Origin: an uncultured Flavihumibacter sp. | GTDB taxonomy: Bacteria > Bacteroidota > Bacteroidia > Chitinophagales > Chitinophagaceae | Direction of reading: 5' to 3' | DNA: 41,399 nucleotides | Assembly (NCBI GenBank): GCA_946482545.1 | Contig: CAMLRX010000032.1 | Span: 1 to 41,399, forward strand | Shown: positions 1 to 8,368 of the stretch, one piece after another | How positions within the stretch are numbered: the stretch's first letter is position 1 | Layout of the letters: every line of letters starts with the position of its first letter | The notes under the pieces: generated by a model | Told to the model about the DNA's origin: nothing | Databases searched by the model: none | The model's input: the letters and a program-made list of their open reading frames with translations, nothing else | Program-made: the position numbers and the translations under genes

Positions 1-227
1 TGGTGCTGGATACCGATCTGAAAAACTTTACCATGGGCGCCTGGATCCAGGATGCGGCACTGGGGTTAAAAGCTCTCACCAAATGGAACCGCGCCGCAAT
101 TGTAAGCGACAAAGAAGCCGTGAGAACCTTTACCGATGTGTTCAGCAAGTTTGTTCCCGGTGAATTCCGGGGGTTTGAACACGATCAACTGGAGGAAGCA
201 ATCGCCTGGGTTTCGGGAAAGCGTTAA
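1..227 (+). CDS. SpoIIAA-like (STAS/SEC14-type, DUF3478) protein, C-terminal part
   Basis: Only the last 75 or so residues are present; the reading frame is open to the left edge, so the true start lies outside the window. The sequence has the look of the C-terminal half of SpoIIAA-like proteins of about 120 residues: an acidic start (LDTDLKNF), then AWIQDAALGLKAL, then a 'KWNRAAIVSDKEAVRTF' strand-helix unit, and an end in EEAIAWV. In this family that unit is the last strand and helix of a STAS/SEC14-like alpha/beta fold, and the proteins are small, soluble and cytoplasmic with no firm biochemical role. The GTG at position 3 could in theory be a start, but it would remove half of the domain. 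Family call is from recall of the pattern; moderate confidence. Confidence 0.7.
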   Translation, partial: VLDTDLKNFTMGAWIQDAALGLKALTKWNRAAIVSDKEAVRTFTDVFSKFVPGEFRGFEHDQLEEAIAWVSGKR

Positions 228-319
228 GTCTTCAAAAGGTGTTGCATAAATACAGAAGTCTGCGCAATCAACCTTCTTTTTGACGCAATTATCCCCCGTT
301 AAGTTTAGTGGTTTAGCCT

Positions 320-327
320 TAAGTTTG
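320..327 (+). promoter_or_regulatory. Candidate Bacteroidota -7 box for the VOC protein
   Basis: The bases TAAGTTTG fit the TAnnTTTG consensus of the Bacteroidota primary sigma factor and end 19 nt before the ATG at 347. I see no clear TTTG box at the expected -33 position, so this is a half-supported promoter. Confidence 0.4.
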
Positions 328-346
328 AGTACAAAAATCAGTTACT

Positions 347-772
347 ATGGCAGTGCTCAACCTTCACATTAACTTCAATGGCAATGCCGAAGAAGCTTTC
401 AATTTTTACCAATCAGTATTTGGAGGATCGTTCACGAAAATCATGCGCTTCAAAGACCTCGGCGGTCCGGAATTTCCCATAGCGGAAAAGGAAGCAGATA
501 AGATCATGTACATCGCGTTGCCCATCGGTAAAAACCTGTTGATCGCGAACGATGTTCCTGAATTTATGGGCAAAACAAACGAAAACGAACACAGGTCAAA
601 AATATCTATTGGTGCGGAAAGTAAAGCGGAAGCCGATCAGCTCTTCAATGGACTTTCAGCAGGCGGTGAAATTGAAATGCCCATGGACAACAGTCCATGG
701 GGCACTTACGTAGGGATGTTCAGAGATAAATACGGCATTGAGTGGATCATTGATTTTGACCCGGCGGAATAA
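347..772 (+). CDS. VOC family (PhnB/glyoxalase-like) protein
   Basis: A 141-residue soluble protein of the vicinal-oxygen-chelate superfamily, PhnB-like branch. It opens with the typical first strand and helix (LNLHINFNGNAEEAFNFYQSVFG), followed by GPEFPIAEKEADKIMYIALPIG, the second half starting near KISIGAESKAEADQLFNGLSAGGEIEMPM, and the signature end in SPWGTYVGMFRDKYGIEWIIDFD. Proteins of this type are often annotated as 3-demethylubiquinone-9 3-methyltransferase-like, but that name is unsupported for most of them; true substrate is unknown. The family usually binds a metal with paired His/Glu residues, and the C-terminal GIEW glutamate is a plausible ligand here. The ATG start gives full family length. 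It stands alone between unrelated genes. Confidence 0.85.
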   Translation: MAVLNLHINFNGNAEEAFNFYQSVFGGSFTKIMRFKDLGGPEFPIAEKEADKIMYIALPIGKNLLIANDVPEFMGKTNENEHRSKISIGAESKAEADQLFNGLSAGGEIEMPMDNSPWGTYVGMFRDKYGIEWIIDFDPAE

Positions 773-877
773 TGCCCCCAAGCATTTGTGATACATTTTT
801 ATCATTTTATATTCACCTGTTTACAAAAGCCGACAGTTCATATAGAAAGCAATTATCTTAGAATCTGCCATAAAACC

Positions 878-2098
878 ATGGATATGAAACGGGGTGTTGT
901 ATTTCTTTTTTATATAGTGATGGCTTTTGTACAGTGTAAAAAGAGCACGTCAACACCCGGTGCCCCGGTGACCACGAACCCGGATGATGCCGGATTAACG
1001 AAAACGAATGTCCGGAAATTTATGGTGGATCCAAACGCTACAAAGGAGACAGCCGCGTTGTTTTACAATTTAAAAACGTTGGCAAAAACAGGATTTGCCG
1101 TAGGTCATCAGGATGCTTTTTCAGGGTTCTACAATAACCAGGGCGGTGTTTCAGACATGAAAAAGACAACCGGCAACGACCCCGCATTGCTGGGTTCGGA
1201 TTTTATTTTTATTACGGATAAGAACAATAATGGTCAGCCCGGCAACTGGTTTTTTCAACAGGAGGAAAATACCATCAACGCGGTGAAGCAGGCATACAGC
1301 CTTGGTATGATTAATACTTTCAGTTGGCATCTCCGGGAACCCTATAAAGAAACTTCTTTCTATACAAGTGAGATGACGGAAAACGAGAAGGCTAAGGCTT
1401 TCCGTAGTATTTTGCCTGGTGGGGAAAATCACAACTGGTATAAACTCAAATTAGATAAGGTAGCCACTGTGCTGAATAAGCTTACAGGCCCGAATGGTGA
1501 ATGGATTCCAGTAATTTTCAGGCCATTTCATGAGTTTGACGGCAACTGGTTCTGGTGGGGTGCAGCATTTTGTACACCCGATGAATACAAAGCGGCTTAT
1601 CGCTTTACGGTGGAATACATGCGTGATGTTAAAAAGCTGCACCATGTTTTGTATGCCTTTAGTCCTGATAACAGTTACAGCACCGCAACATCGTACCTGA
1701 GCCGGTATCCCGGGGATAAGTATGTGGATGTGCTGGGCATTGATAATTATTGGGATTTTCGTTTTGAAGCGGGACAGGCAGGTGCATTGGCGGCAAACCA
1801 GAAAATGGGGATGGTATCAGATCTGGCGAAAGAAAAAGTGAAAATAGCTGCCATGACAGAAACAGGCTACCAGGTTACATCAACCAATACCGCTGTTCAG
1901 GAATGGTTCTCCAATTTCCTGTATACTGCGCTCACCAACAAAACGGAAGTCTCTTTTGTAATGTTCTGGGCAAATGACGCTGAAGGGTATTATGTTCCGC
2001 CACCTTCAGGAACAAATAAGGCCGATTTCATCGAATTTGTGAATAAACCCAAAGCGCTTTTGCAAAACGAAATGCCTGAGCTGTATAAGATCAAATAA
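878..2098 (+). CDS. GH26 family lipoprotein, probable endo-beta-1,4-mannanase
   Basis: A 406-residue protein with a lipoprotein signal (hydrophobic FLFYIVMAFV, then the lipobox Cys in VQCKK), so it is probably anchored in the outer membrane. The catalytic domain covers about residues 60-400. RPFHEFDGNWFWWG carries the likely acid/base Glu219, and AMTETGY the likely nucleophile Glu328, the two conserved glutamates of clan GH-A family 26. Most GH26 members are endo-mannanases and the aromatic-rich FDGNWFWWG segment fits this, though lichenases and xylanases exist in the family. An upstream GTG at 788 is in frame, but the ATG at 878 places the lipoprotein signal at the N-terminus; a second ATG at 884 is also possible. 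It sits 361 bp upstream of susC/susD, pointing to one mannan-type glycan locus. Confidence 0.85.
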   Translation: MDMKRGVVFLFYIVMAFVQCKKSTSTPGAPVTTNPDDAGLTKTNVRKFMVDPNATKETAALFYNLKTLAKTGFAVGHQDAFSGFYNNQGGVSDMKKTTGNDPALLGSDFIFITDKNNNGQPGNWFFQQEENTINAVKQAYSLGMINTFSWHLREPYKETSFYTSEMTENEKAKAFRSILPGGENHNWYKLKLDKVATVLNKLTGPNGEWIPVIFRPFHEFDGNWFWWGAAFCTPDEYKAAYRFTVEYMRDVKKLHHVLYAFSPDNSYSTATSYLSRYPGDKYVDVLGIDNYWDFRFEAGQAGALAANQKMGMVSDLAKEKVKIAAMTETGYQVTSTNTAVQEWFSNFLYTALTNKTEVSFVMFWANDAEGYYVPPPSGTNKADFIEFVNKPKALLQNEMPELYKIK

Positions 2099-2459
2099 GT
2101 AAAACGCGCTTCTTTTTCTGCACAAATAAAACATCATTCACATTAGCAGGTTTCACTCCACAAATCTTCTCCCTCACTGGATAGGAATAATACGTTTCAG
2201 TTAAAATTCGAATACTAAGGATTAAAATGCGTTAACGCCCCAACGCAAACGTTTGATACTTTTATTATCATAAGAAAGGCCATAAACAACAGACTAACGA
2301 TTTAAAAGATTGCTTTTTTCTCAACAACCCACTAGCACCCCTATACCAGTTTTTCATTTAGCTGATACATAACGTGTCCTGAAAAATTAAATCATTTTCC
2401 GGGATAGGATAACTGTGCCCGCAAATCGCAAATATAATAACCATCAAAACCAACAGATC
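2099..2459 (+). other. Non-coding region between GH26 and susC
   Basis: A 361-bp AT-rich leader. It holds two perfect 10-bp palindromes (2229-2238 and 2246-2255) and, directly after them, TACTTTTA at 2257-2264, one base off the TAnnTTTG -7 consensus. If that is the promoter, the susC transcript has a leader of about 190 nt. I see no gene and no clear rho-independent terminator behind the GH26 gene, so read-through into susC is possible. Confidence 0.5.
2229..2255. promoter_or_regulatory. Two adjacent palindromes, candidate LacI-type operators
   Basis: GCGTTAACGC (2229-2238) and CAAACGTTTG (2246-2255) are both perfect 10-bp palindromes, with centres 17 bp apart. Both have the central CG-TTAA or AACGTT character seen in operators of LacI-family sugar regulators. 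They end one base before the candidate -7 box of susC, where bound protein would block RNA polymerase. No LacI gene is in the window; the regulator is inferred. Confidence 0.45.
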
Positions 2460-5400
2460 ATGAATGTTTGGACCAGAACGCTGCTGCATTACCTGCAATG
2501 CGCCACCGCAAAAAAAATACGGGAGCCCCTGGCGCCTGTGCTGCTTTTACTTTGTATCCTGCTGTCGCAAATGGCCATCGGGCAAACGAAGTTTACGGTA
2601 AAAGGAAAAGTTACAGGGGAGAATGGCGCTGCGCTGGCTGGCGTTAGCGTACTTGAAAAGAATACCACCAATGGCGTAAGTACCGGCACCGATGGAACTT
2701 TCTCCATTGATGTAAGTAAACAGAACGCCATACTAACCGTGAGCTTTGTTGGCTATGAAACCACGGATATTGCTGTGGGCAACAGGCTGAACATCAATAT
2801 TAGTTTGAACCCTGAGGCTACCAGTCTTACGGATGTGGTGGTGATCGGTTACGGAAAGCAGAAAAAGACCGAAGTAACCAGTGCGGTGGCCAGCGTGAAG
2901 CAGGAAGATTTCACCAAAGGTTTCGCACGTGATGCGGGGCAACTGATTCAGGGTAAGGTAGCCGGACTTGCAATTTCCACTTCCAGCGGCGATCCCAATG
3001 CCACTACCCAGATATCCTTGCGCGGAAACAGTACCATTACTTCTTCCACACAGCCACTCATTCTGATTGATGGTATCCCGGGTGCGATCAACTCCGTAGC
3101 ACCGGAAGATATTGAGTCGGTAGACGTATTAAAAGACGGTTCCGCGGCCGCCATCTACGGTACGCGCGGCACCAACGGGGTAATCCTGATTACTACAAAG
3201 AAGCGCAATGGCAACCGTCCGGCAACCCTTACTTATGACGGGTATGTAAGCGTGCAGTCCATTGCCCGGAAGATGGAGTTCCTCGATGCTGCTGATTACA
3301 GAAGGCTGATTGCGGATGGCTTCTTTCCTTCCAATCAGAAATATGATTACGGCACCAGCACCGACTGGCTGGGCGAAATTACAAGAACGCCCGTGAGCCA
3401 GACGCATAACCTTACTTTACAGGGCGGAAACGGTCAAACCAATTATGTGGCTTCCATGAACTACAGGCATTGGGAAGGTTTGTTCCTCCGCTCCAACAAC
3501 CAGCAGTTCACCGGGCGTTTAGAAGCGAACCACTCCATGCTGGATGGTAAACTGAAATTCAATGTTGGCGTTATTTCCAGGAACCGGAAATATTTTTCCG
3601 GTCCCAACTACAGCTATATCTACCGCCAGGCCATCATCAGGAACCCAACCGATAGTGTGTACGATTATATGGGCAGATGGAAAGAAGATCCCAACGGCTA
3701 CAACTACGACAACCCCGTTCGTCCTATAGAAGAAGTGGAAGGCGAATCGAAAATGCAGGAAACCAGGTTGAACGGAAGTGTGGTGTTCTCACCCATCCGC
3801 GACCTGAATTTTAAATTGCTGGTATCAAATGTAAAAGAAAACTGGCTCTCGGGCTACGCCGAATCTTTCGACCACCGCGCTTCTGTGATCAACGGAAGAA
3901 GGGGATACGCTTCGCGAAGCACTAGTCTGCGCGATGACCGTCTCCTCGAATTTACCACGGATTATTCAAAATCTTTTGGCCTGCACAAAGCCACCGTACT
4001 TGGTGGTTACAGCTACCAGGATGTGACCAACGAAAGTTTCGAAGCCTGGAACTCTCATTTCCCAACAGAACTCTTCACCTTTAACGAACTGGGTGTGGGC
4101 GACGCCTACAAGCAGGTGAACATCCCCGGCATTCCCGCCAGACCTTACGGCATGGAAAGCGGTAAAAACAACTTCCGCCTCATCGGTTTCTTCGCCAGGG
4201 TGAACTATACGTTTAACGAGAAATACATGTTGCTGGCCAGTGTTAGGAGAGAAGGTTCCACCAAGTTCGGAGAAAACTACAAGAATGCGACCTTCCCCGC
4301 GGTATCCGCCGGATGGCGCCTGAGCAAGGAAAGCTTCATGCAGAACGTTACTTTCATCGATGACCTCAAATTCCGCGTTGGATTCGGCGTAACAGGTACT
4401 GCCCCCAACAACAACTACGACGGCCTCATCAGTTACGCGTACCAAACCAGCCGCTTCCTCAGCAACGGGCAATGGGTGCAGCCACTGGTGCCAACCCGTA
4501 ACCCCAACCCCAACCTGCGCTGGGAAAAGAAAAGTGAATACAACGCCGGACTCGATTTCGCCATGTTCCGCAACAAACTCAGCGGTAGCATAGATGTTTA
4601 CCAGAGAACCACCAACGACCTGCTGTACGACCTGCCCGTGGCCACACCGCCCAACCTGGTAGGTACCACAAGGGCCAACGCGGGTACCATGAAGAACAAA
4701 GGTGTTGAAGTATTGCTGAATTACAATTTCATCAATACCAAAGATGTTGGGCTGGATGCGAACGTAACTTACTCTTTTAATAAGAATGAACTGGTTTCCA
4801 TCAACAGCGAACTCGCTTCCTCCACCGTTACTTTCTTCAACGCGGGCCATACGGGTGAACCGATTCAGCTCGCCACACACAGGATTGAGGTAGGACAACC
4901 CGTAGGTAATTTCTTCGGTTATAAATCCGTTGACATCGACGAGAATGGCAAGTGGATCATCGAAGGGGCCGACGGCAAACCCAAACCACTGGCTTCCGCC
5001 AACGACCAGGATAGAAAAGTGCTGGGCAACGGGCTGCCCAAACATACCGCGGCCATGAACGTTTCTTTCCGCTACAAAAGATTCGATATGGCGCTCAACA
5101 TGCGTGGCGCATTCGGTTACCAGATACTCAACTTCCAGCGGCTGTATTATGAAAACCCCACCATCAAGCAATACAATATGCTGAAAACGGCGCTGGATCC
5201 GGTGTATGGCAAAACCATGCTGAACAATCCGCTCACTTATGTTTCCTATTATATCGAAAATGGTGACCACTGGAAATTCGATAACATCACGCTGGGCTAT
5301 AATATTCCCGTGGCCAACAGCAAATATTTTAAAAACGCAAGAGTATATGTATCGGGCCTGAATATGCTGGTATTGACCGGTTACAAAGGCATTGATCCCG

Positions 5401-5495
5401 AACTGAGCCGTGGCGGACTGGATGCAGGTAACGATTCCCGCGATAAGTACCCCACCACCCGCACCTACACTTTTGGCGTAAACTTCACCTTATAA
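2460..5495 (+). CDS. SusC/RagA family TonB-linked outer membrane transporter
   Basis: A 1011-residue outer membrane beta-barrel importing oligosaccharides with its SusD partner and energy from TonB. Parts in order: signal peptide (LLLLCILLSQMAIGQ, cleaved near residue 40), a carboxypeptidase-D-regulatory-like domain (FTVKGKVTGENGAALAGVSV to NISLNPEA), a TonB-box-like DVVVIGYG, the plug domain (GNSTITSSTQPLILIDG, VDVLKDGSAAAIYGTRGTNGVILITTK), and a long barrel ending in the aromatic strand RTYTFGVNFTL. The GTG at 2415 lies upstream in frame, but the ATG at 2460 gives a better signal peptide. The susD gene follows after 9 bp. With the GH26 enzyme upstream, mannan-derived oligosaccharides are the likely cargo; this is inferred from context only. 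No extra N-terminal STN domain for anti-sigma signalling is seen. Confidence 0.95.
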   Translation: MNVWTRTLLHYLQCATAKKIREPLAPVLLLLCILLSQMAIGQTKFTVKGKVTGENGAALAGVSVLEKNTTNGVSTGTDGTFSIDVSKQNAILTVSFVGYETTDIAVGNRLNINISLNPEATSLTDVVVIGYGKQKKTEVTSAVASVKQEDFTKGFARDAGQLIQGKVAGLAISTSSGDPNATTQISLRGNSTITSSTQPLILIDGIPGAINSVAPEDIESVDVLKDGSAAAIYGTRGTNGVILITTKKRNGNRPATLTYDGYVSVQSIARKMEFLDAADYRRLIADGFFPSNQKYDYGTSTDWLGEITRTPVSQTHNLTLQGGNGQTNYVASMNYRHWEGLFLRSNNQQFTGRLEANHSMLDGKLKFNVGVISRNRKYFSGPNYSYIYRQAIIRNPTDSVYDYMGRWKEDPNGYNYDNPVRPIEEVEGESKMQETRLNGSVVFSPIRDLNFKLLVSNVKENWLSGYAESFDHRASVINGRRGYASRSTSLRDDRLLEFTTDYSKSFGLHKATVLGGYSYQDVTNESFEAWNSHFPTELFTFNELGVGDAYKQVNIPGIPARPYGMESGKNNFRLIGFFARVNYTFNEKYMLLASVRREGSTKFGENYKNATFPAVSAGWRLSKESFMQNVTFIDDLKFRVGFGVTGTAPNNNYDGLISYAYQTSRFLSNGQWVQPLVPTRNPNPNLRWEKKSEYNAGLDFAMFRNKLSGSIDVYQRTTNDLLYDLPVATPPNLVGTTRANAGTMKNKGVEVLLNYNFINTKDVGLDANVTYSFNKNELVSINSELASSTVTFFNAGHTGEPIQLATHRIEVGQPVGNFFGYKSVDIDENGKWIIEGADGKPKPLASANDQDRKVLGNGLPKHTAAMNVSFRYKRFDMALNMRGAFGYQILNFQRLYYENPTIKQYNMLKTALDPVYGKTMLNNPLTYVSYYIENGDHWKFDNITLGYNIPVANSKYFKNARVYVSGLNMLVLTGYKGIDPELSRGGLDAGNDSRDKYPTTRTYTFGVNFTL

Positions 5496-5504
5496 AAGAT
5501 AACA

Positions 5505-7100
5505 ATGAAAAGAAGCCTATATAAAGGAGTGACGGCTGTAAGCATCGGCGCTTCCGTCCTGTTTTTTTCCTGCACCAAGCTGGATACCAAAGTGTACGAT
5601 GAGATACTGGAATCGTCCTACCGTCCTACGGAAGGCGATATTCCATCTATTATCGGTCCCGTATATACGCAGATGCGCGGCATGTTCGCCGGCTGGCAGG
5701 GAAATTTTGATTTGCAGGAAGAACCCGGAGATATTCTTGTAACGCCCACCCGGCCCAACGGATGGGACGATGCCGGCACCTATAAAAGAATGCACCGCCA
5801 TGAATGGAGCACCACGGAATGGCAACCCACGAATTTGTGGAACAACTGCTACGCGGGCATCAACAGCGCCAACAGGGTGCTTTCCCAGATCGAAGACGGC
5901 TCCATTCCTGTTACCACCAATAAAGAAGGGTTGATTGCGGAACTGAAAACCGCACGCGCCTTCTATTATTCCTACCTCGTGGATACACATGGCAATGTGC
6001 CCATCGTGTCCGATTACCTGGGCGGAACCCTGCCCAAACAAAGCACCCGCGCGGAAGTGTACAACTTCGTTGAAAAGGAACTTTTGGAGAATATGGATAA
6101 GTTGTCGGATGTGGTTGGCCCAACCACCTATGGAAGGTTTACCAAATGGGCGGCAAAAGCAATACTGGCCAGGTTGTACCTGAATGCGCAGGTGTATACC
6201 GGTACTGCGCAGTGGGACAAATGTATCCAGCAATGCGATGACATCATAGGCAGCAACAAATACATTCTTGAGCCGAGCTACAAAACAAATTTCCAGACTA
6301 CAAATGAAGTGTCGAAGGAGAATATCTTCGCCGTACCCTACGATGAAGTGTTCGCCACACAATTTACCATCCACATGAAAACGCTGGCCACTGCGCACCG
6401 TGATGTGTTGGCCATGGCCGCGCAGCCCTGGGGCGGCAACTGCGCCGTTCCGCAGTTCATCAACACCTACGATCCCGATGATTCCCGCCTGAAAGATACC
6501 TGGATCATGGGCCCGCAGTACAGTGTAAGAACCGGGCAGCTTATTCTTACCTACACCAAAGATGTGCCCAGCATCAACCAAACCGGGTTCTTCGATGGCT
6601 ACCGAATTGGTAAGTATGAAATTAAAGTGGGGGCCACCGGTGGACTAAGTACCGATTACCCGATCTTCCGCCTGGCCGATGTGAAAATGATGAAGGCTGA
6701 ATGCCTGCTCCGCAAAGGACAGGCTGGGGATGCGGCTACCATTGTGTCTGAAGTGAGAACGCGGGCATTCGCGGCGAATCCTTCCAAAGCCACGGTAACC
6801 GGCGCCCAGTTGCAACAGGGCAGCTCCTATAACTATGGTTTCTGGGAGAACGGCGCAGTTGTAAATCCCGAAGGTGGCGCTGATATTCCTTTTGGAAGGT
6901 TCCTCGATGAACTGGGTTGGGAATTCGCGGCCGAAGGCAGAAGAAGAAGTGACCTGATCCGCTTTGGGGTGTTCCACCGCAAAACCTGGTTCAACCACCG
7001 CCCAAGAACTGATGGCAAACCGAGGTTCCTTTTCCCCATCCCGCAGGGCGAACTGGATAAGAACCCTAACCTGAAACAAAACCCGGATTACATACAGTAA
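5505..7100 (+). CDS. SusD/RagB family glycan-binding lipoprotein
   Basis: A 531-residue surface lipoprotein that forms the lid over the SusC barrel and binds the glycan. The signal ends in VLFFSCTKLD, with the lipid-modified Cys near residue 23. The N-terminal SusD-like part with TPR helices follows (NLWNNCYAGINSANRVLSQIEDG; ELKTARAFYYSYLVDTHGNVPIVSDY; TKWAAKAILARLYLNAQVY), then the RagB/SusD C-terminal domain (YPIFRLADVKMMKAECLLRKGQAGDAATIVSEVRTRAF; LGWEFAAEGRRRSDLIRFG), and the typical end FLFPIPQGELDKNPNLKQNPDY. These are all strong family hallmarks. It starts 9 bp after susC and is the last gene of the unit, with a terminator 30 bp downstream. Confidence 0.95.
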   Translation: MKRSLYKGVTAVSIGASVLFFSCTKLDTKVYDEILESSYRPTEGDIPSIIGPVYTQMRGMFAGWQGNFDLQEEPGDILVTPTRPNGWDDAGTYKRMHRHEWSTTEWQPTNLWNNCYAGINSANRVLSQIEDGSIPVTTNKEGLIAELKTARAFYYSYLVDTHGNVPIVSDYLGGTLPKQSTRAEVYNFVEKELLENMDKLSDVVGPTTYGRFTKWAAKAILARLYLNAQVYTGTAQWDKCIQQCDDIIGSNKYILEPSYKTNFQTTNEVSKENIFAVPYDEVFATQFTIHMKTLATAHRDVLAMAAQPWGGNCAVPQFINTYDPDDSRLKDTWIMGPQYSVRTGQLILTYTKDVPSINQTGFFDGYRIGKYEIKVGATGGLSTDYPIFRLADVKMMKAECLLRKGQAGDAATIVSEVRTRAFAANPSKATVTGAQLQQGSSYNYGFWENGAVVNPEGGADIPFGRFLDELGWEFAAEGRRRSDLIRFGVFHRKTWFNHRPRTDGKPRFLFPIPQGELDKNPNLKQNPDYIQ

Positions 7101-7130
7101 AATATTGCAGCAGTTGGTTTCGTATATGGG

Positions 7131-7163
7131 AGAGGCTGTCTCCGTTGAGACGGCCTCTTTTTT
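7131..7163 (+). terminator. Rho-independent terminator after susCD
   Basis: A 12-bp stem (AGAGGCTGTCTC with GAGACGGCCTCT, one G-U pair), a CGTT loop and a run of six T. It lies 30 bp behind the susD stop. Confidence 0.9.
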
Positions 7164-7260
7164 GTGGGGTATTGGGCTTGTAAAATCAGAGTAATAAGTA
7201 CAAATCCGCTCATCACGCGGGTGGTTCAACAACGGCAATGCTAGGGCTTTGTGGTAAACA

Positions 7261-7297
7261 AAAAAGGTATGCCGGTTGATGAACGGCATACCTTTTT
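7261..7297. terminator. Bidirectional terminator between convergent genes
   Basis: AAAAAGGTATGCCG pairs with CGGCATACCTTTTT around a 9-nt loop, giving a T-tract on both strands. It lies 20 bp beyond the stop of the minus-strand lipoprotein gene and can also back up the susD terminator. Confidence 0.8.
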
Positions 7298-7316
7298 CTG
7301 GTTTAGAGCCAATAGT

Positions 7317-8237
7317 TTACAATTCGGTATAAGTAAATTTCATTGTATAATGTAAGTAAGTATTATTCGCAAAATGCACTGTTTCAGTTGCGCTCACCAC
7401 AGCAGGAAGACCGTGGGCGTTCATCGTATAGGAGTAGTTGGTCGTATAGGTAAGTTGCAATTCCTGGTCCTGACCATCTGGCACCCAGGTCTCAACTTTT
7501 AAAAGAAGATTTTTAGAGAACTTTCTAAACAGAAACTGAAAGCCATAGCCATCATAGTCTCCGAAATTTTTCAATAGGTTGAGCTTATTGTTATCATATT
7601 CGAAAAGCAATACTTTTTTAGCTGTAGATGATCCCTTGTCGTACACTTCAGCTTTTACCAGATTTTCTCCTTCATAGAAATAAACGTAGCGGTTTTCTTC
7701 TTTATTTAGCGGAACCAAAGGATCATCTGAATGTTCAATCCAACTTGAATTTTCTGCTGTAACATAACCTTCGGTGTTCAGGGTATAGGTTTCCAGAATA
7801 GAGTATGATACCCTGGAGCCTTCCTTTTCAAGGGATTCATAGGATACGGGCCAACCGGATGCTGCCAGCTTTAAGGTGATGGAGTCCACCCATGACTGAT
7901 CCCTGGGTGTTCCTATCATTATTACTTTCTGCTTATCATAGGATACCTTGAAGACACCTGATTCTTGCCCATTTACATCAAACTCCTTAAACTCTTTCAG
8001 CGCCCCGGCTGCGTTGTACAGAAGCTGATTGGAATAAGAAAAATCCGGGTAGGCTTCGTTTATCTCTTCAAATTTGGTCAGCAAAAGTTTTTTACCATCA
8101 GGCGATTCAATGATGGATTGAATCACCGCCGGGGGGATTGGTTCGGTGGTTTCAGGAATTTCGTCAAGACCTTTTTGGCAGGAGGATAAGGAAAACAGCG
8201 CAGCCAGGATAATGGCGGTTAAGGATAAATGTTTCAT
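7317..8237 (-). CDS. Lipoprotein of unknown function
   Basis: I do not recognise the family. The 306-residue protein begins with a clear lipoprotein signal (MKHLSLTAIILAALFSLSSC, Cys20), then a low-complexity linker (DEIPETTEPIPPA). The rest is rich in Tyr, Asn and charged residues in short beta-like repeats, for example LLYNAAGALKEFKEFDVNG, ENRYVYFYEGENLVKAEVYD, LLFEYDNNKLNLLKNFGDYDG and LTYTTNYSYTMNAHGLPAVV. Such strings resemble the repeated 'YxYDxxGxL' strands of several Bacteroidota DUF lipoproteins (DUF4595-like) and, remotely, RHS repeats, but no catalytic motif is visible. It is monocistronic, ends at a bidirectional terminator, and is divergent from the efflux operon. A 12-bp perfect palindrome (8257-8268) lies 20 bp upstream of its ATG. 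Confidence 0.75.
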   Translation of the reverse strand: MKHLSLTAIILAALFSLSSCQKGLDEIPETTEPIPPAVIQSIIESPDGKKLLLTKFEEINEAYPDFSYSNQLLYNAAGALKEFKEFDVNGQESGVFKVSYDKQKVIMIGTPRDQSWVDSITLKLAASGWPVSYESLEKEGSRVSYSILETYTLNTEGYVTAENSSWIEHSDDPLVPLNKEENRYVYFYEGENLVKAEVYDKGSSTAKKVLLFEYDNNKLNLLKNFGDYDGYGFQFLFRKFSKNLLLKVETWVPDGQDQELQLTYTTNYSYTMNAHGLPAVVSATETVHFANNTYLHYTMKFTYTEL

Positions 8238-8256
8238 CTCAGGGATAATATTTTGC

Positions 8257-8268
8257 GCAATATATTGC
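8257..8268. promoter_or_regulatory. 12-bp palindrome upstream of the lipoprotein gene
   Basis: GCAATATATTGC is a perfect palindrome and overlaps a second one, TTGCGCAA (8253-8260). It lies 20-31 bp upstream of the minus-strand ATG at 8237, a position typical of an operator. No regulator is known. Confidence 0.3.
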
Positions 8269-8353
8269 TATTCCTTTAAATGTAAAAGCGGCGGGGTTTG
8301 TTGTAGTGTCCAACCCCCGAAAAAATTTAACCCTTCCTTCACCCTTATCCTTC

Positions 8354-8361
8354 TATCTTTG
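8354..8361 (+). promoter_or_regulatory. -7 box of the metal efflux operon
   Basis: TATCTTTG, a perfect TAnnTTTG match, ends only 7 nt before the ATG at 8369, so the mRNA would have almost no leader. No good -33 TTTG is seen, which fits a promoter needing an activator. Confidence 0.55.
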
Positions 8362-8368
8362 CCGCTGC

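Noticed and set aside
788..877. Upstream GTG extension of the GH26 gene
   Set aside because: The extra 30 residues do not look like a signal sequence and would bury the clear lipoprotein signal that begins at 878.
2099..2459. Riboswitch or structured leader before susC
   Set aside because: No recognisable aptamer core or expression-platform hairpin could be found by eye; the palindromes look like DNA operators.
3966..5270. 434-residue ORF on the minus strand inside susC
   Set aside because: It lies wholly within a certain SusC gene; its translation has no recognisable domain and a composition typical of the reverse strand of a GC-ending coding frame.
5517..6581. 354-residue minus-strand ORF inside susD
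   Set aside because: Antisense to a certain SusD gene; no family pattern, no signal sequence and no promoter.
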